DNA of 64,000 nucleotides from positions 18,647-82,646 of the forward strand of contig NZ_BLAY01000012.1 in assembly GCF_020521235.1 (NCBI RefSeq), given 5' to 3'. Shown here one piece after another: positions 55,513-63,642 of this stretch (position 1 is the stretch's first letter; each line of letters starts with the position of its first letter). A program made the translations under genes and the position numbers. Source of the DNA: Microseira wollei NIES-4236 (GTDB lineage Bacteria > Cyanobacteriota > Cyanobacteriia > Cyanobacteriales > Aerosakkonemataceae). The notes under the pieces are model-generated. The model was not told the origin of the DNA and did not search any database. It worked only from the letters and a program-made list of their open reading frames with translations.

Positions 55513-55531
55513 TGTTACATAAACAATAAAT

Positions 55532-56929
55532 ATGTTATCAAGCAAACAACCGACTATCTTATTTCTATTCCTCCTCCCCATTATCTTAATTATCGGCACT
55601 TTCAACCTAGCAAAATATCAAAACAACTCATCCCCCGAAATCATCGTCCAACAGGGGGAAGTTCGCGCTTTACCGGGTAAACTGGATGCAATTCCAATGT
55701 TTAACAGCAACAGTCCAGAATGGTTGAAAGCAGAAGGAATTTTACTCTCTACCTTTCCCCCATCTGGAAAAGCAGTTCCTCAAGCACATCTCAACTTTCC
55801 TTTTTCTGGACGCTTTGATATATTCGCCCACCACCAAACGATTAATCCCAAGGATTTGCAGACGTTTTATCTGGGAATTATTTTGCATAATCCCGGTTCT
55901 CAATCTGTAACGGTAGAAGTTTTACAAGCGGCGACTTCTCTCACACAAGATGCACCTTATATTCTGTTGCCAAATTATGTGGAAAATCCAGATAATACGG
56001 TTTATGCTGGACCTGGCGATCGCATATCCCTAGACATCCTCCAAAACAAGCGACAAACTGAGTTTCCCTCCCGCTTAATTATCCCACCTGGACAATACCG
56101 GATGTTATTAAATCATCCCATGCCCGTGCGGAATGCAGCCAGGTATTTAAATGGTCGGTCTACTTTGATGCGGTTGCAAAGTAATGGTAAAATTTATGCA
56201 GCCAATTTAGCCGCATTTGCTAAGAAAAATACCGCTGGAACTGAACGCGCACCTACACTAGAAGAATGGATATCTTTACTCAATACCGCAAGTTTAGCCC
56301 TCCCCCGCGATAAAACTCCTACCCCTCCCCAACAAATTGGGGGACAATTAATTTATGGTCGCGTTGCTGGGGTGGCGCAAGGTTCGGTTTGGAAGGCAGT
56401 ATTAAGCGATTCTACTAACTCGAACAATCTGACAATTCCTCAACCCGGAAAAGCCATTTCTTATGCCATTAATACCCTGCGGGGTGGGCGCTTAGGTACA
56501 AGTCAAATTCAAACTGCACCCATGCTAGTACGCTATCCGGATACAGCCTACGAAGCCCACGGGAATTATGCTGTTGAATATAACATTATTTTGCCACTTT
56601 ATAACCCCACAAATCAACCCCAAACTGTTACTTTAACTTTGGAAACGCCTGTGAAAGAAGATAAATTAAGTCAAGGGGGTTTGCGCTTCCGAAAACCATC
56701 GCTAGATTTCCCATTTTTTCGAGGGAGTGTGCGGTTGCGCTACACTAGAGACAAGGGACAGATAAACACTCGCTACGTACATTTATGGCATCGCACGGGA
56801 CAAGTTTTAGAACCGTTGGAAACCATAGTAATTTTACCACAAACTCGCCGTTCTGTACAGTTAGATTTTATTTATCCACCCGATTCAACGCCGCCGCAAG
56901 TGCTGACAGTTAGAACCAATAGCCAATAG
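55532..56929 (+). CDS. DUF3370 family exported protein
   Basis: A 465-residue protein with an N-terminal membrane anchor or signal (about residues 9-28). The QQGEVRALPGKLDAIPMFN start, FSGRFDIFAHHQ, YLGIILHNPG and LLNHPMPVRNAARYLNGRS match DUF3370, a cyanobacterial family of unknown function, probably periplasmic. No catalytic motif is recognised. The gene starts 20 bp after the 34-bp hairpin array, so its leader contains those hairpins. Confidence 0.85.
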   Translation: MLSSKQPTILFLFLLPIILIIGTFNLAKYQNNSSPEIIVQQGEVRALPGKLDAIPMFNSNSPEWLKAEGILLSTFPPSGKAVPQAHLNFPFSGRFDIFAHHQTINPKDLQTFYLGIILHNPGSQSVTVEVLQAATSLTQDAPYILLPNYVENPDNTVYAGPGDRISLDILQNKRQTEFPSRLIIPPGQYRMLLNHPMPVRNAARYLNGRSTLMRLQSNGKIYAANLAAFAKKNTAGTERAPTLEEWISLLNTASLALPRDKTPTPPQQIGGQLIYGRVAGVAQGSVWKAVLSDSTNSNNLTIPQPGKAISYAINTLRGGRLGTSQIQTAPMLVRYPDTAYEAHGNYAVEYNIILPLYNPTNQPQTVTLTLETPVKEDKLSQGGLRFRKPSLDFPFFRGSVRLRYTRDKGQINTRYVHLWHRTGQVLEPLETIVILPQTRRSVQLDFIYPPDSTPPQVLTVRTNSQ

Positions 56930-57091
56930 GGTATTAGAGAGCAGGTTTATACCATTTATCTAACAAATTGCTACAAATAGTGCCTCGCTTGTAGTAAGCA
57001 CTTAAGTGCTTACTACAAACTTATGGCGCTCTGACATAACCAAATCAGATATAATTTGAATAGGGATTGTTGATTGATTCCGAGGCTGCCT

Positions 57092-57691
57092 ATGTCTTAC
57101 AGCGAATTCACAACGATTAGTAAGGCGCTTGAAGCTTTCAGTCTCAGCATTATAGAAAACCGATTTTTTCCAGAGGTTGCTCCTATCTCCCCTTCTGCTA
57201 TTTTGGCAGGATACTTGGAAGACACCTTGCCTCTAGTAGCTGCTGGGAGTGAAAAAGCTCGTTCTGAAGGTATTATTTACCCAGTATTAGTAGAAGTCAG
57301 GCGCATACTCAATCAGCAAATTTCTGTGTTTTCTGGGGAAGATTTTAACGTTGATGAAACTGTGGGACTGAATGGGGTTGTTGATTTTTTGATTAGCCGT
57401 TCTCCACAAATCATTGCAATTCAAACTCCGGTTGCGGTAATCGTAGAAGCGAAAAAAGCCGAGCTAAAAATGGGGTATGGTCATTGCGTTGCTGAAATGG
57501 TGGCAGCACAACGATTTAATCAGGCAAAAAATCAACCCATTGCTGCAATTTATGGCTGCATCAGCAGCGGCACTCAATGGCGTTTTCTCAAGCTAGAAGG
57601 CACGACAGTTACAATTGACTTGAGGGATTACCCCCTTCCCCCAGTTGAACAAATTTTGGCATTCCTGGTGTGGATGGTACAAGAGGGTTAG
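57092..57691 (+). CDS. Unknown protein with a PD-(D/E)xK nuclease-like core
   Basis: About 199 residues from ATG 57092, with GAGG 7 nt upstream; the frame extends to a TTG six codons earlier. GLNGVVDFLISRSPQ followed by VAVIVEAKKAELKMGYG gives a D...ExK pattern typical of restriction-like folds, and CVAEMVAAQRFNQ follows, as in several cyanobacterial hypothetical nucleases of this layout. No DNA-binding domain or partner gene is adjacent. Role unknown; nuclease activity is inferred only from the motif. Confidence 0.7.
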   Translation: MSYSEFTTISKALEAFSLSIIENRFFPEVAPISPSAILAGYLEDTLPLVAAGSEKARSEGIIYPVLVEVRRILNQQISVFSGEDFNVDETVGLNGVVDFLISRSPQIIAIQTPVAVIVEAKKAELKMGYGHCVAEMVAAQRFNQAKNQPIAAIYGCISSGTQWRFLKLEGTTVTIDLRDYPLPPVEQILAFLVWMVQEG

Positions 57692-57773
57692 AAACTTACC
57701 CCAAGAAACCCGGTTTTTCTAAAAAACCGGGTTTCTCGATCCCGGTTGGATGGTACAAGAGGGTTAGAAACTT
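57671..57773. repeat. 28-bp direct duplication flanking a GAAACCCGG hairpin
   Basis: The sequence TGGATGGTACAAGAGGGTTA and its next 8 bases occur at 57671-57698 (end of the coding region and stop) and again at 57746-57773. Between them is the AAGAAACCCGGTTTTTCT / AAAAAACCGGGTTTCT hairpin (57703-57737). Confidence 0.85.
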
Positions 57774-57821
57774 AGTGAGATGGTGCCGTACTCTGCTGGA
57801 AGAGAGCACCCTACTAATAAG

Positions 57822-58406
57822 TCAAGCAGATCGTCCGCTTTCCCCCTTCATTACCGCCGCACCAATTAAATGTGCAAGTCGTAGCGCTTCGGGAACATTC
57901 CCGCAGTCGGTCAGCTTTTTTAACACTTCTGCAATTACCTCTGGACTTTCACCGCAGACTTGAAAATAAAACGGCGGGAAGGCATGTATTTCCCCCGCCC
58001 TTTGCAACAGCTTTAAACGCTTTTCCGGATTTGGTAGACGGCGCATCGCTTCTTCCATATCTTTTAAAGCAGGGGGACGACGCATAACTGCAACGCAGGG
58101 TAATTCAAGTCTTTCTGAAAGCTTTGGTAAGTCGATAATATTTAAACCACCAAAACCAATACCATCGAGCAAAACTAAATGTAATTGCGGCAAAAATTTA
58201 CCGCCGATCAGCAATTTGCAAATTGTATCCGTCCCATTCCAACCATCTTGACGGATTTTTCCCCACACCATCCCCTCAAACCTCGTCCCCGCACAAACAA
58301 TTCCTGTAATATGGACTTGGCTGCCTTTTTTGCGCTTAAACGGCGCATCGTCGAAGCCGATGACCCGAATGGTGCGACGATGTTTGAGCAGTGCGGCGAG
58401 TTTCAT
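57822..58406 (-). CDS. DUF99 family protein (endonuclease dU-like)
   Basis: A 194-residue protein. IRVIGFDDAPFKRKKGSQV, GTRFEGMVWG, QLHLVLLDGIGFGGLNIID (split) and VAVMRRPP match DUF99, which includes an archaeal endonuclease V-related deoxyuridine endonuclease. It probably has an RNase H-like fold; the acidic residues at FDD and LLDG fit metal binding. It is divergent from the MBL-fold gene across a short spacer. Confidence 0.86.
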   Translation of the reverse strand: MKLAALLKHRRTIRVIGFDDAPFKRKKGSQVHITGIVCAGTRFEGMVWGKIRQDGWNGTDTICKLLIGGKFLPQLHLVLLDGIGFGGLNIIDLPKLSERLELPCVAVMRRPPALKDMEEAMRRLPNPEKRLKLLQRAGEIHAFPPFYFQVCGESPEVIAEVLKKLTDCGNVPEALRLAHLIGAAVMKGESGRSA

Positions 58407-58468
58407 AAACCGTTAACATATCGTAACAAATGCCTACAATAAAGGCAGGCGTCATATTCATAACCACT

Positions 58469-59248
58469 ATGTACCTGACTTACTTGGACAGCAATAGCTG
58501 GCTGATTGAAATGGGTGGGAAACGCATCCTGCTTGACCCCTGGCTGGTGGGGCCGTTAGTTTTTGGTAATATTGACTGGTTGTTCAAAGGTTCGCGACGC
58601 ACAGAACGTCCCATCCCGGATAATATTGACCTGATTCTGCTGTCTCAAGGTTTGGAAGACCACGCACACCCGCCGACGCTGAAGCAACTTGACCGCAATA
58701 TCCCCGTCGTGGGTTCTCCCAATGCGGCAAAAGTTGTGCAGGAGTTGGGTTATACCAGCATAACCTCACTGGCTCACGGGGAGAGTTTCACCTTTAGTCA
58801 AAGTTTGGAAATTAAAGCTGTTCCCGGCTCTCCTATTGGCCCGACTGTGTTGGAAAATGGTTATCTGCTCAAAGAATTGGAAAGCGGTTTGACTCTGTAT
58901 TACGAACCTCACGGGTATCATTCTCCATCGCTGAAACAATTTGCACCAGTCGATGTGGTGATTACACCTATTATTGACTTGGTGCTGCCGATTGTAGGAC
59001 CTTTTATTAAAGGAACGAAGAGTGCTTTAGAAGTGGCACAATGGTTGCAACCCCAAGTTATGTTACCCACTGCTGCTGGGGGAGATGTGGAGTTTGAGGG
59101 ATTGCTGATCAAAATCCTTCGCGCTGTGGGAAGTGCGGCGGAATTTCAATCAACCTTGGAACAGAATAATCTGAAGACGCGGGTGATTGAACCAACTCCA
59201 GGATCGCGGTTTGAATTACCATTAGAACGTCGTGCTGTAGCCTTATAA
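58469..59248 (+). CDS. MBL-fold metallo-hydrolase-like protein with altered metal motif
   Basis: About 259 residues from ATG 58469; the upstream 13 codons lack family character. The start MYLTYLDSNSWLIEMGGKRI and ILLDPWLVG are typical of UlaG-like metallo-beta-lactamase proteins, common in cyanobacteria. The usual HxHxDH metal motif is replaced: the equivalent position reads SQGLEDHAHPP, keeping only the DH. A later ITPIIDLVLPIVGPF loop sits where other ligands are expected. Catalysis may be lost or use other residues. Function unknown. Confidence 0.82.
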   Translation: MYLTYLDSNSWLIEMGGKRILLDPWLVGPLVFGNIDWLFKGSRRTERPIPDNIDLILLSQGLEDHAHPPTLKQLDRNIPVVGSPNAAKVVQELGYTSITSLAHGESFTFSQSLEIKAVPGSPIGPTVLENGYLLKELESGLTLYYEPHGYHSPSLKQFAPVDVVITPIIDLVLPIVGPFIKGTKSALEVAQWLQPQVMLPTAAGGDVEFEGLLIKILRAVGSAAEFQSTLEQNNLKTRVIEPTPGSRFELPLERRAVAL

Positions 59249-59252
59249 TTCG

Positions 59253-59291
59253 GGAGAAAAACCGGGTTTCTTCCAAGAAACCCGGTTTCTG
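59253..59291. repeat. GAAAAACCGGGTTTCTT / AAGAAACCCGGTTTC hairpin
   Basis: A near-perfect inverted pair immediately after the MBL-fold gene and 20 bp before the next start. It is the same hairpin family as at 45136 and 57703. As it has no T-run it is not a standard terminator. Confidence 0.75.
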
Positions 59292-59311
59292 GGACGAGCA
59301 AAGGAAAAGTG

Positions 59312-59731
59312 ATGAAAAGGCGATCGCTTATTTATTTCGGTATCAGTTTAGCAGTCTTCGCTGCTAGTTCCTTCCTGCCAGTTTCAGCGCAGTTACAAAC
59401 TGGAGTGACTCAGCGGGTACAGTTTGAACAAGGGCGTTTCTCAACAATTATTAAAGGTACGGTGACGCCTGGTAATAAAGATACGTATATTTTTCGCGCC
59501 CGCCAAGGTCAAGAAATTATTATGGATGTAGTTTGGGAAGGTACGCCTGTTGATGAGAACGAAGAGCAAGGGCTTTCTGGGTTCTCTTTCGTACAGCCAG
59601 ATGGGAAAATTTTTGCAGACCCGCAAGATGGTTATTTTAATGCCGCATCCACGGGCGACTATCGAGTTATTATTGCACAGCCTTACAGGTTAAGCAGTCC
59701 CGGATATACGTTTAAATTGACGATTCGCTAG
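59312..59731 (+). CDS. Small exported protein with PPC-like beta domain
   Basis: A 139-residue protein. A signal peptide (about residues 1-26, ending PVSAQ) is followed by a beta-rich domain: IIKGTVTPGNKDTYIFRARQ, EIIMDVVWEGTPV and STGDYRVIIAQPY. The pattern GNKDTYIFRAxxGQ is typical of bacterial pre-peptidase C-terminal (PPC) domains, which occur as stand-alone exported proteins. ATG 59312 follows AAGGAAAA; a GTG one codon earlier is also possible. Function unknown. The next exported-protein gene starts 13 bp downstream. Confidence 0.75.
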   Translation: MKRRSLIYFGISLAVFAASSFLPVSAQLQTGVTQRVQFEQGRFSTIIKGTVTPGNKDTYIFRARQGQEIIMDVVWEGTPVDENEEQGLSGFSFVQPDGKIFADPQDGYFNAASTGDYRVIIAQPYRLSSPGYTFKLTIR

Positions 59732-59744
59732 ATGGGTGCAAGGA

Positions 59745-60521
59745 ATGAGGAAAGGGTTAATTGGGGTGCGATCGCTTCTTAAGATCCCAGCAATTTTTGC
59801 CATTTTAGGCGCTGTTTCTGCGGTTGCAGTTTTAGCGCAAGATCAATTGTCGTTCAAGAATTTCAGCATAGAAACTCTCAGCAGATTGAACGGTGAATGC
59901 CGAGGTTCTACTGAAGTTAACTATCGCTCTCAAAGACTCAGATCCCCAGATGGCAAAACTTCTATTTATTTTAATGGAGTTATCAGAAGAGTTGGTCAAA
60001 ATACCAGTCGTAGAGGCGGTGTCGGTTCTATAAAATGCGACCCCTATAAACTAGAAACCCCCGCTGGTGAATTAGTCATCGAAAGTGAGACTATTTTAAC
60101 AAAAAATCTCTCTGACCTGGGATTTGAGCGGCGATTCAATGGTTTTTATATCGTTAATCCAGTAGCTTTTTCTCCCGATAGTCGGTACTTAATTGCTAGA
60201 GTAGATGTTTCTTCTAACGGTTTAGATGCTTGGACTGGCTATGCGGTATTAGATTCTCAAAAAGACTATCAGCTTTTATCTCTAGATCCTTGTAAAGATA
60301 CCGACTTTGGCGGAGAATACAAAGGCTTTACATCCCCTTTTGAAATTATTTTTGATTGTTCTGCTGCTGGAGAAGTATATTTTGAGGTGTTAAATCTCAC
60401 CAGGCAATCTATTAGCAGAATTCCCAGTCGCTCTTCAGTTTCTAATAATCAAATTCGCTCTTATGGTTCCGTATTTTCAACCTTTGAAATTGTCAGAGTC
60501 CAGCAGTTTCCACGTCAGTGA
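59745..60521 (+). CDS. Exported protein of unknown function
   Basis: A 258-residue protein that I do not recognise. It has an N-terminal signal or anchor (AIFAILGAVSAVAVLAQDQ), then a beta-rich domain with two or three cysteines (LNGECRGST, SIKCDPYK, LDPCKDTD) that may form disulphides in the periplasm. SPDGKTSIYFNGVI and FSPDSRYLIARVDV look like WD40/TolB-type propeller strands. It probably forms an operon with the PPC-like gene just upstream. A GTG three codons earlier is an alternative start. Confidence 0.65.
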   Translation: MRKGLIGVRSLLKIPAIFAILGAVSAVAVLAQDQLSFKNFSIETLSRLNGECRGSTEVNYRSQRLRSPDGKTSIYFNGVIRRVGQNTSRRGGVGSIKCDPYKLETPAGELVIESETILTKNLSDLGFERRFNGFYIVNPVAFSPDSRYLIARVDVSSNGLDAWTGYAVLDSQKDYQLLSLDPCKDTDFGGEYKGFTSPFEIIFDCSAAGEVYFEVLNLTRQSISRIPSRSSVSNNQIRSYGSVFSTFEIVRVQQFPRQ

Positions 60522-60559
60522 ATCATATCAAATCCGGTTGCATCGGAATGATCGGCCTT

Positions 60560-60681
60560 TCTTGCTAATTGCTAATTGCTAATTGCTAATTGACCCAACG
60601 ATATCAGTTATGTAGGGGCGGGTTTTACCGACTATCTATGCCATAATCGACAATTGTTATAAACCCGCCCCCATCAAACGA
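60560..60681. repeat. STRR tract and GTAGGGGCGGGTTTTACC repeat between convergent genes
   Basis: Four GCTAATT heptamers (about 60564-60592) followed by an inverted copy of the GGTAAAACCCGCCCCTAC family (60612-60631) and a second AAACCCGCCCCC piece beside the ketosynthase stop. Confidence 0.75.
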
Positions 60682-62004
60682 TTAACCCAATGCTATTACT
60701 GCATTTTGACCCCCGAATCCAAAACTAAAACAAAGTATCTGTCTAATGTTTCCTCGACGCGGTACTTTGACCAAATCTAAATCAAATTCTGGTTCGTTTA
60801 ATCCCACACAAGGTGGTAATATTTGATACTTCAAGCCCATCAAACAAAAAGCGACTCCCAAGGCTCCAGATGCTCCTAAAGTATGACCTGTAGAGCCTTT
60901 GGTAGAACTCACAGGAACGCCTTGGGGAAATAAATACCGAATCAGATTGGCTTCGTTTTGGTCGTTGAGTTGGGTGCTGGTGCCGTGGGTATGGATGTAA
61001 TCAATATCACCAAAAGAAAGATGGCTGCGTTCTAGACATTGTTTGACGGCGGCGATCGCACTCCTCCCCCCTGGTTCCGGCGCGCTGATATGATAGGCAT
61101 CCGCCGTTAAACCAAATCCCAAAATCTCTCCATAGATAGATGCGCCGCGTCGGTTCGCTAATTCGGCGGATTCGAGTACGAATACTGCCGCCCCTTCGCC
61201 CAATACCAATCCTTCCCGATATCGGTCAAACGGATAACAGCCTGTTTTGGCTAATGCACCCATTTGCTCGAATCCAGCTAAGGTTAGGGGTGTAATCGGT
61301 GCTTCTACCGCACCGGCAATTACCCGCTGACATTGCCCAGTTTGGATCAGTTCAAAACCTTGCGCCAGCGCCCAAATTCCGGTGGCACAAGCTGCCATTG
61401 GGGCTAATACGGGTGCTGTGGAACCAATTTGACGGGCGGCGGCGATCGCTCCCATATGGGGTAGCGTTTCTAACCAATCTTGTAGCAACCAAGGCAGAGC
61501 CTTGTTAGACTCGTTCCCAGGCTCAGCCTGGGAACGAGTATGGGGATGCTCTGCATCCTCTAAATATGAGGCTATAGACTGGTTCCCAGGATCAGCCTGG
61601 GAACGAGAATCGGGATGCAGAGCATCCTGTAAATATGAGGCTATAGACTGGTTCCCAGGCTGAGCCTGGGAACGAGTATGGGGATACTCTGCATCCTCTA
61701 AATATGAGGCTATGGCGAGCTTTTCCCAAGATGCCTGCTGACTGCGACTCGACCCAATTGCTACTCCACAATCTGGTAAAGGTGGAACTAAACCAGCATC
61801 TTGCAGCGCATCTTTTACTACTAGATCGACGAGGATTTTTAAATTTGTGGGTTTCCGATCAATTAACGCCAGGGGAAGTGCTTCTAATTCTGGAAAAGGT
61901 TGATGCACTTTAATCGCCGACTTAGATGCTAATAAATTTTTCCAGCTTGAGTCCAACCTACCCAAAGCTGAAATCATACCAATTCCAGTAACAAAAACTT
62001 CCAC
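60682..62004 (-). CDS. Beta-ketoacyl-ACP synthase (FabF/KAS II-like) with in-frame repeat insert
   Basis: A 440-residue thiolase-fold ketosynthase. The catalytic Cys is in MAACATGIWAL, the first His in IDYIHTHGTSTQLND and the second in KGSTGHTLGASGA, so Cys-His-His is complete; the C-terminus FSFGFGGQNAVIAL is typical. Residues about 97-165 are three copies of a 23-residue unit (IASYLEDAEHPHTRSQA in part) encoded by 69-bp tandem repeats at 61509-61715 and absent from the family. The insert lies before the active-site Cys, in a region that in FabF is a surface loop. Substrate and pathway are uncertain: it could be a second KAS or part of a secondary pathway, with no partner genes adjacent. Confidence 0.88.
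   Translation of the reverse strand: MEVFVTGIGMISALGRLDSSWKNLLASKSAIKVHQPFPELEALPLALIDRKPTNLKILVDLVVKDALQDAGLVPPLPDCGVAIGSSRSQQASWEKLAIASYLEDAEYPHTRSQAQPGNQSIASYLQDALHPDSRSQADPGNQSIASYLEDAEHPHTRSQAEPGNESNKALPWLLQDWLETLPHMGAIAAARQIGSTAPVLAPMAACATGIWALAQGFELIQTGQCQRVIAGAVEAPITPLTLAGFEQMGALAKTGCYPFDRYREGLVLGEGAAVFVLESAELANRRGASIYGEILGFGLTADAYHISAPEPGGRSAIAAVKQCLERSHLSFGDIDYIHTHGTSTQLNDQNEANLIRYLFPQGVPVSSTKGSTGHTLGASGALGVAFCLMGLKYQILPPCVGLNEPEFDLDLVKVPRRGNIRQILCFSFGFGGQNAVIALG
61509..61715. repeat. Three 69-bp tandem units inside the ketosynthase gene
   Basis: Unit starts at 61509, 61578 and 61647. Each unit holds two hairpins: GTTCCCAGGCTGAGCCTGGG-type and GGATGCAGAGCATCC-type, then TAAATATGAGGCTATAGACT. 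207 bp equals 69 codons, so the frame is kept. The first hairpin recurs between genes at 37739. Confidence 0.9.
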
Positions 62005-62013
62005 GGTAATTAG

Positions 62014-62073
62014 CTAGTTATTAATAGCTAATGGCTAATTTTTCCCCAGCCATTAGCCATTAGCCATTAGCCA
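62014..62073. repeat. STRR tract upstream of the ketosynthase gene
   Basis: TAGCTAATGGCTAAT and inverted AGCCATTAGCCATTAGCCATT heptamers (outline) between the ketosynthase start and the cyclophilin stop; the arms can pair. Confidence 0.75.
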
Positions 62074-62835
62074 TTAGCTTTTTTTGAGATTATCTGCGCC
62101 AGAGGTAACTTTAGCGGATTCGATCCGATCGCCTTGCTGAATTTTATCAACTACATCCATGCCTTGGGTAACGTAGCCAAACACGGCATAGTTGCCATCT
62201 AGGAACTGTAGATCTGCCAAGGCAAAGTAAAATTGGGCAGAAGCCGAGTCTGGGAATTGCGATCGCGCCATCGCTACCGCACCCCGCTTGTGCTGCAAAA
62301 CCGGCGGCGCAGAAACGCCAGCGGTTTTGAGGGTTTTGCTGTAGACCGGACTTTCTGCACCTTGGGGCTTAATTTCCAGGGGGATGTAACGAGGCTGACC
62401 TGTTGCATCGATAAAACTACCAGTTCCCAGTTCTCCTACCGGGAAATTCGGGTCTTTCCCTTGGGGATCGCCACCTTGAACCACAAACGGTTGCGGTTCT
62501 CTGACCACACGATGAAATACCAATCCATCGTAAACGCCCCGTTGAACCAAATCGACAAAATTACCCGCTGTGATGGGGGCATCGGTTCCATCGACTTCAA
62601 TCGTAATCGGCGATCCTTTGACCGTCATTACTACCGTTGCCTTGCCTTCCAGCCGAGGTAAATTAGCGATTTGAGGATTGCTTGCTTGAGTGGTAACGAA
62701 AGCAGTAGCTTCATTTGCTGGCGAGGTTGGAGATGCTTGGGAAGAGGTAGCCTGTGGAGTTGTGGTGCATCCCCCGATTAGCAATGCACCGATGGCTATT
62801 ACAGACACGAACCAGTATCTTAACTTGATCTGCAT
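62074..62835 (-). CDS. Cyclophilin-type peptidyl-prolyl cis-trans isomerase, lipoprotein
   Basis: A 253-residue protein. A lipoprotein signal (LLIGGCTTT, lipobox Cys near residue 23) precedes a Ser/Thr-rich linker and a cyclophilin domain: [52 protein letters not shown] (parts), [18 protein letters not shown]. It catalyses proline isomerisation in exported proteins. The catalytic Arg/Phe of FHRV are present. Confidence 0.93.
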   Translation of the reverse strand: MQIKLRYWFVSVIAIGALLIGGCTTTPQATSSQASPTSPANEATAFVTTQASNPQIANLPRLEGKATVVMTVKGSPITIEVDGTDAPITAGNFVDLVQRGVYDGLVFHRVVREPQPFVVQGGDPQGKDPNFPVGELGTGSFIDATGQPRYIPLEIKPQGAESPVYSKTLKTAGVSAPPVLQHKRGAVAMARSQFPDSASAQFYFALADLQFLDGNYAVFGYVTQGMDVVDKIQQGDRIESAKVTSGADNLKKS

Positions 62836-62891
62836 TTAGAGTTTGACTCTCAAGTGCGAGTTTCCCATCATCTCATAATTACACTGACAAT

Positions 62892-63458
62892 TTAAAGCCC
62901 TTCCAGAGGAACTGCCAAAAAGCGGGCTAATGCAGCGCCTTGATTTTCCAGTTCTGACAAAGACAGGGGTTGCCCAACTCGCGTCAGGGGAATGTCTCTG
63001 CGACCTTTGATCCGCAGATAGAGGGCGCGTTTTGGATTTAAACCTTCTTGGATTTCCACCCGGACAGATTGGACATCTTCAGTCCGGCTGCTGATTTCAA
63101 TCTGGCGGTTTTTCCCTGGAAAGCCCCAGCGGAAGATTTTCACAAAGCCGGTTTCCTTGTTGAATTCGTTGTAACCACCACCCACATCCAGAAAGATCAT
63201 CATCCAGAGGTACAGTGCCAAGAGGATACCAGCCGTGCCATAAAGCCCCATCACCAAGCCTTGGGGGACAAAAATCAGTTGGGTGGGATCGGCAAACGGC
63301 AACAGATTTTTGTGCAAGTAGCTGGAAAGTCCAGCGAGTACAAAGCCGGTAGCGCCTAAGGAGACAACGGTTGCCCAAAAGTAGTTGCTCAAGCGGCGAG
63401 AACCTAAAACCTGTTGGCGGAGTACACGATCGCTACTAGAAATTGTTTCTGCGGTCAT
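62892..63458 (-). CDS. ycf4: Photosystem I assembly protein Ycf4
   Basis: A 188-residue Ycf4. Two N-terminal membrane helices (about residues 22-44 and 63-90: FWATVVSLGATGFVLAG, GLYGTAGILLALYLWMMI) precede a stromal domain with VGGGYNEFNKETG, VKIFRWGFPGKNR and RAVYLRIKG-like GLNPKRALYLRIKGRRDIP. It assists early assembly of photosystem I in the thylakoid. It is divergent from psbD, an arrangement common in cyanobacteria. Confidence 0.96.
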   Translation of the reverse strand: MTAETISSSDRVLRQQVLGSRRLSNYFWATVVSLGATGFVLAGLSSYLHKNLLPFADPTQLIFVPQGLVMGLYGTAGILLALYLWMMIFLDVGGGYNEFNKETGFVKIFRWGFPGKNRQIEISSRTEDVQSVRVEIQEGLNPKRALYLRIKGRRDIPLTRVGQPLSLSELENQGAALARFLAVPLEGL

Positions 63459-63642
63459 AACTCTCAGTTGTTCTGTTACCTTAGAAGACTACGATACACC
63501 AAAAACTAGACCCAGCTTTGGCAAGATGCCGCGACTGATAACTTGATTTAGGATACTTTACTAATTTTGGTAACTCGGTAATATATATTTATGTTAACTT
63601 ACTGAGAAAGCTTGCAGATTTAACAAAGCAAGAGGGTTTGAA
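63459..63642 (+). promoter_or_regulatory. ycf4-psbD divergent promoter region
   Basis: A 184-bp spacer. Upstream of psbD there is an AT-rich stretch, TTTATGTTAACTTACTGAG with TATATATTTA before it (about 63583-63606), which could hold the -10 element. AGAGGG lies about 8 nt before the psbD ATG as its ribosome-binding site. Light-responsive elements known upstream of psbD in other cyanobacteria cannot be placed by eye. Confidence 0.5.
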
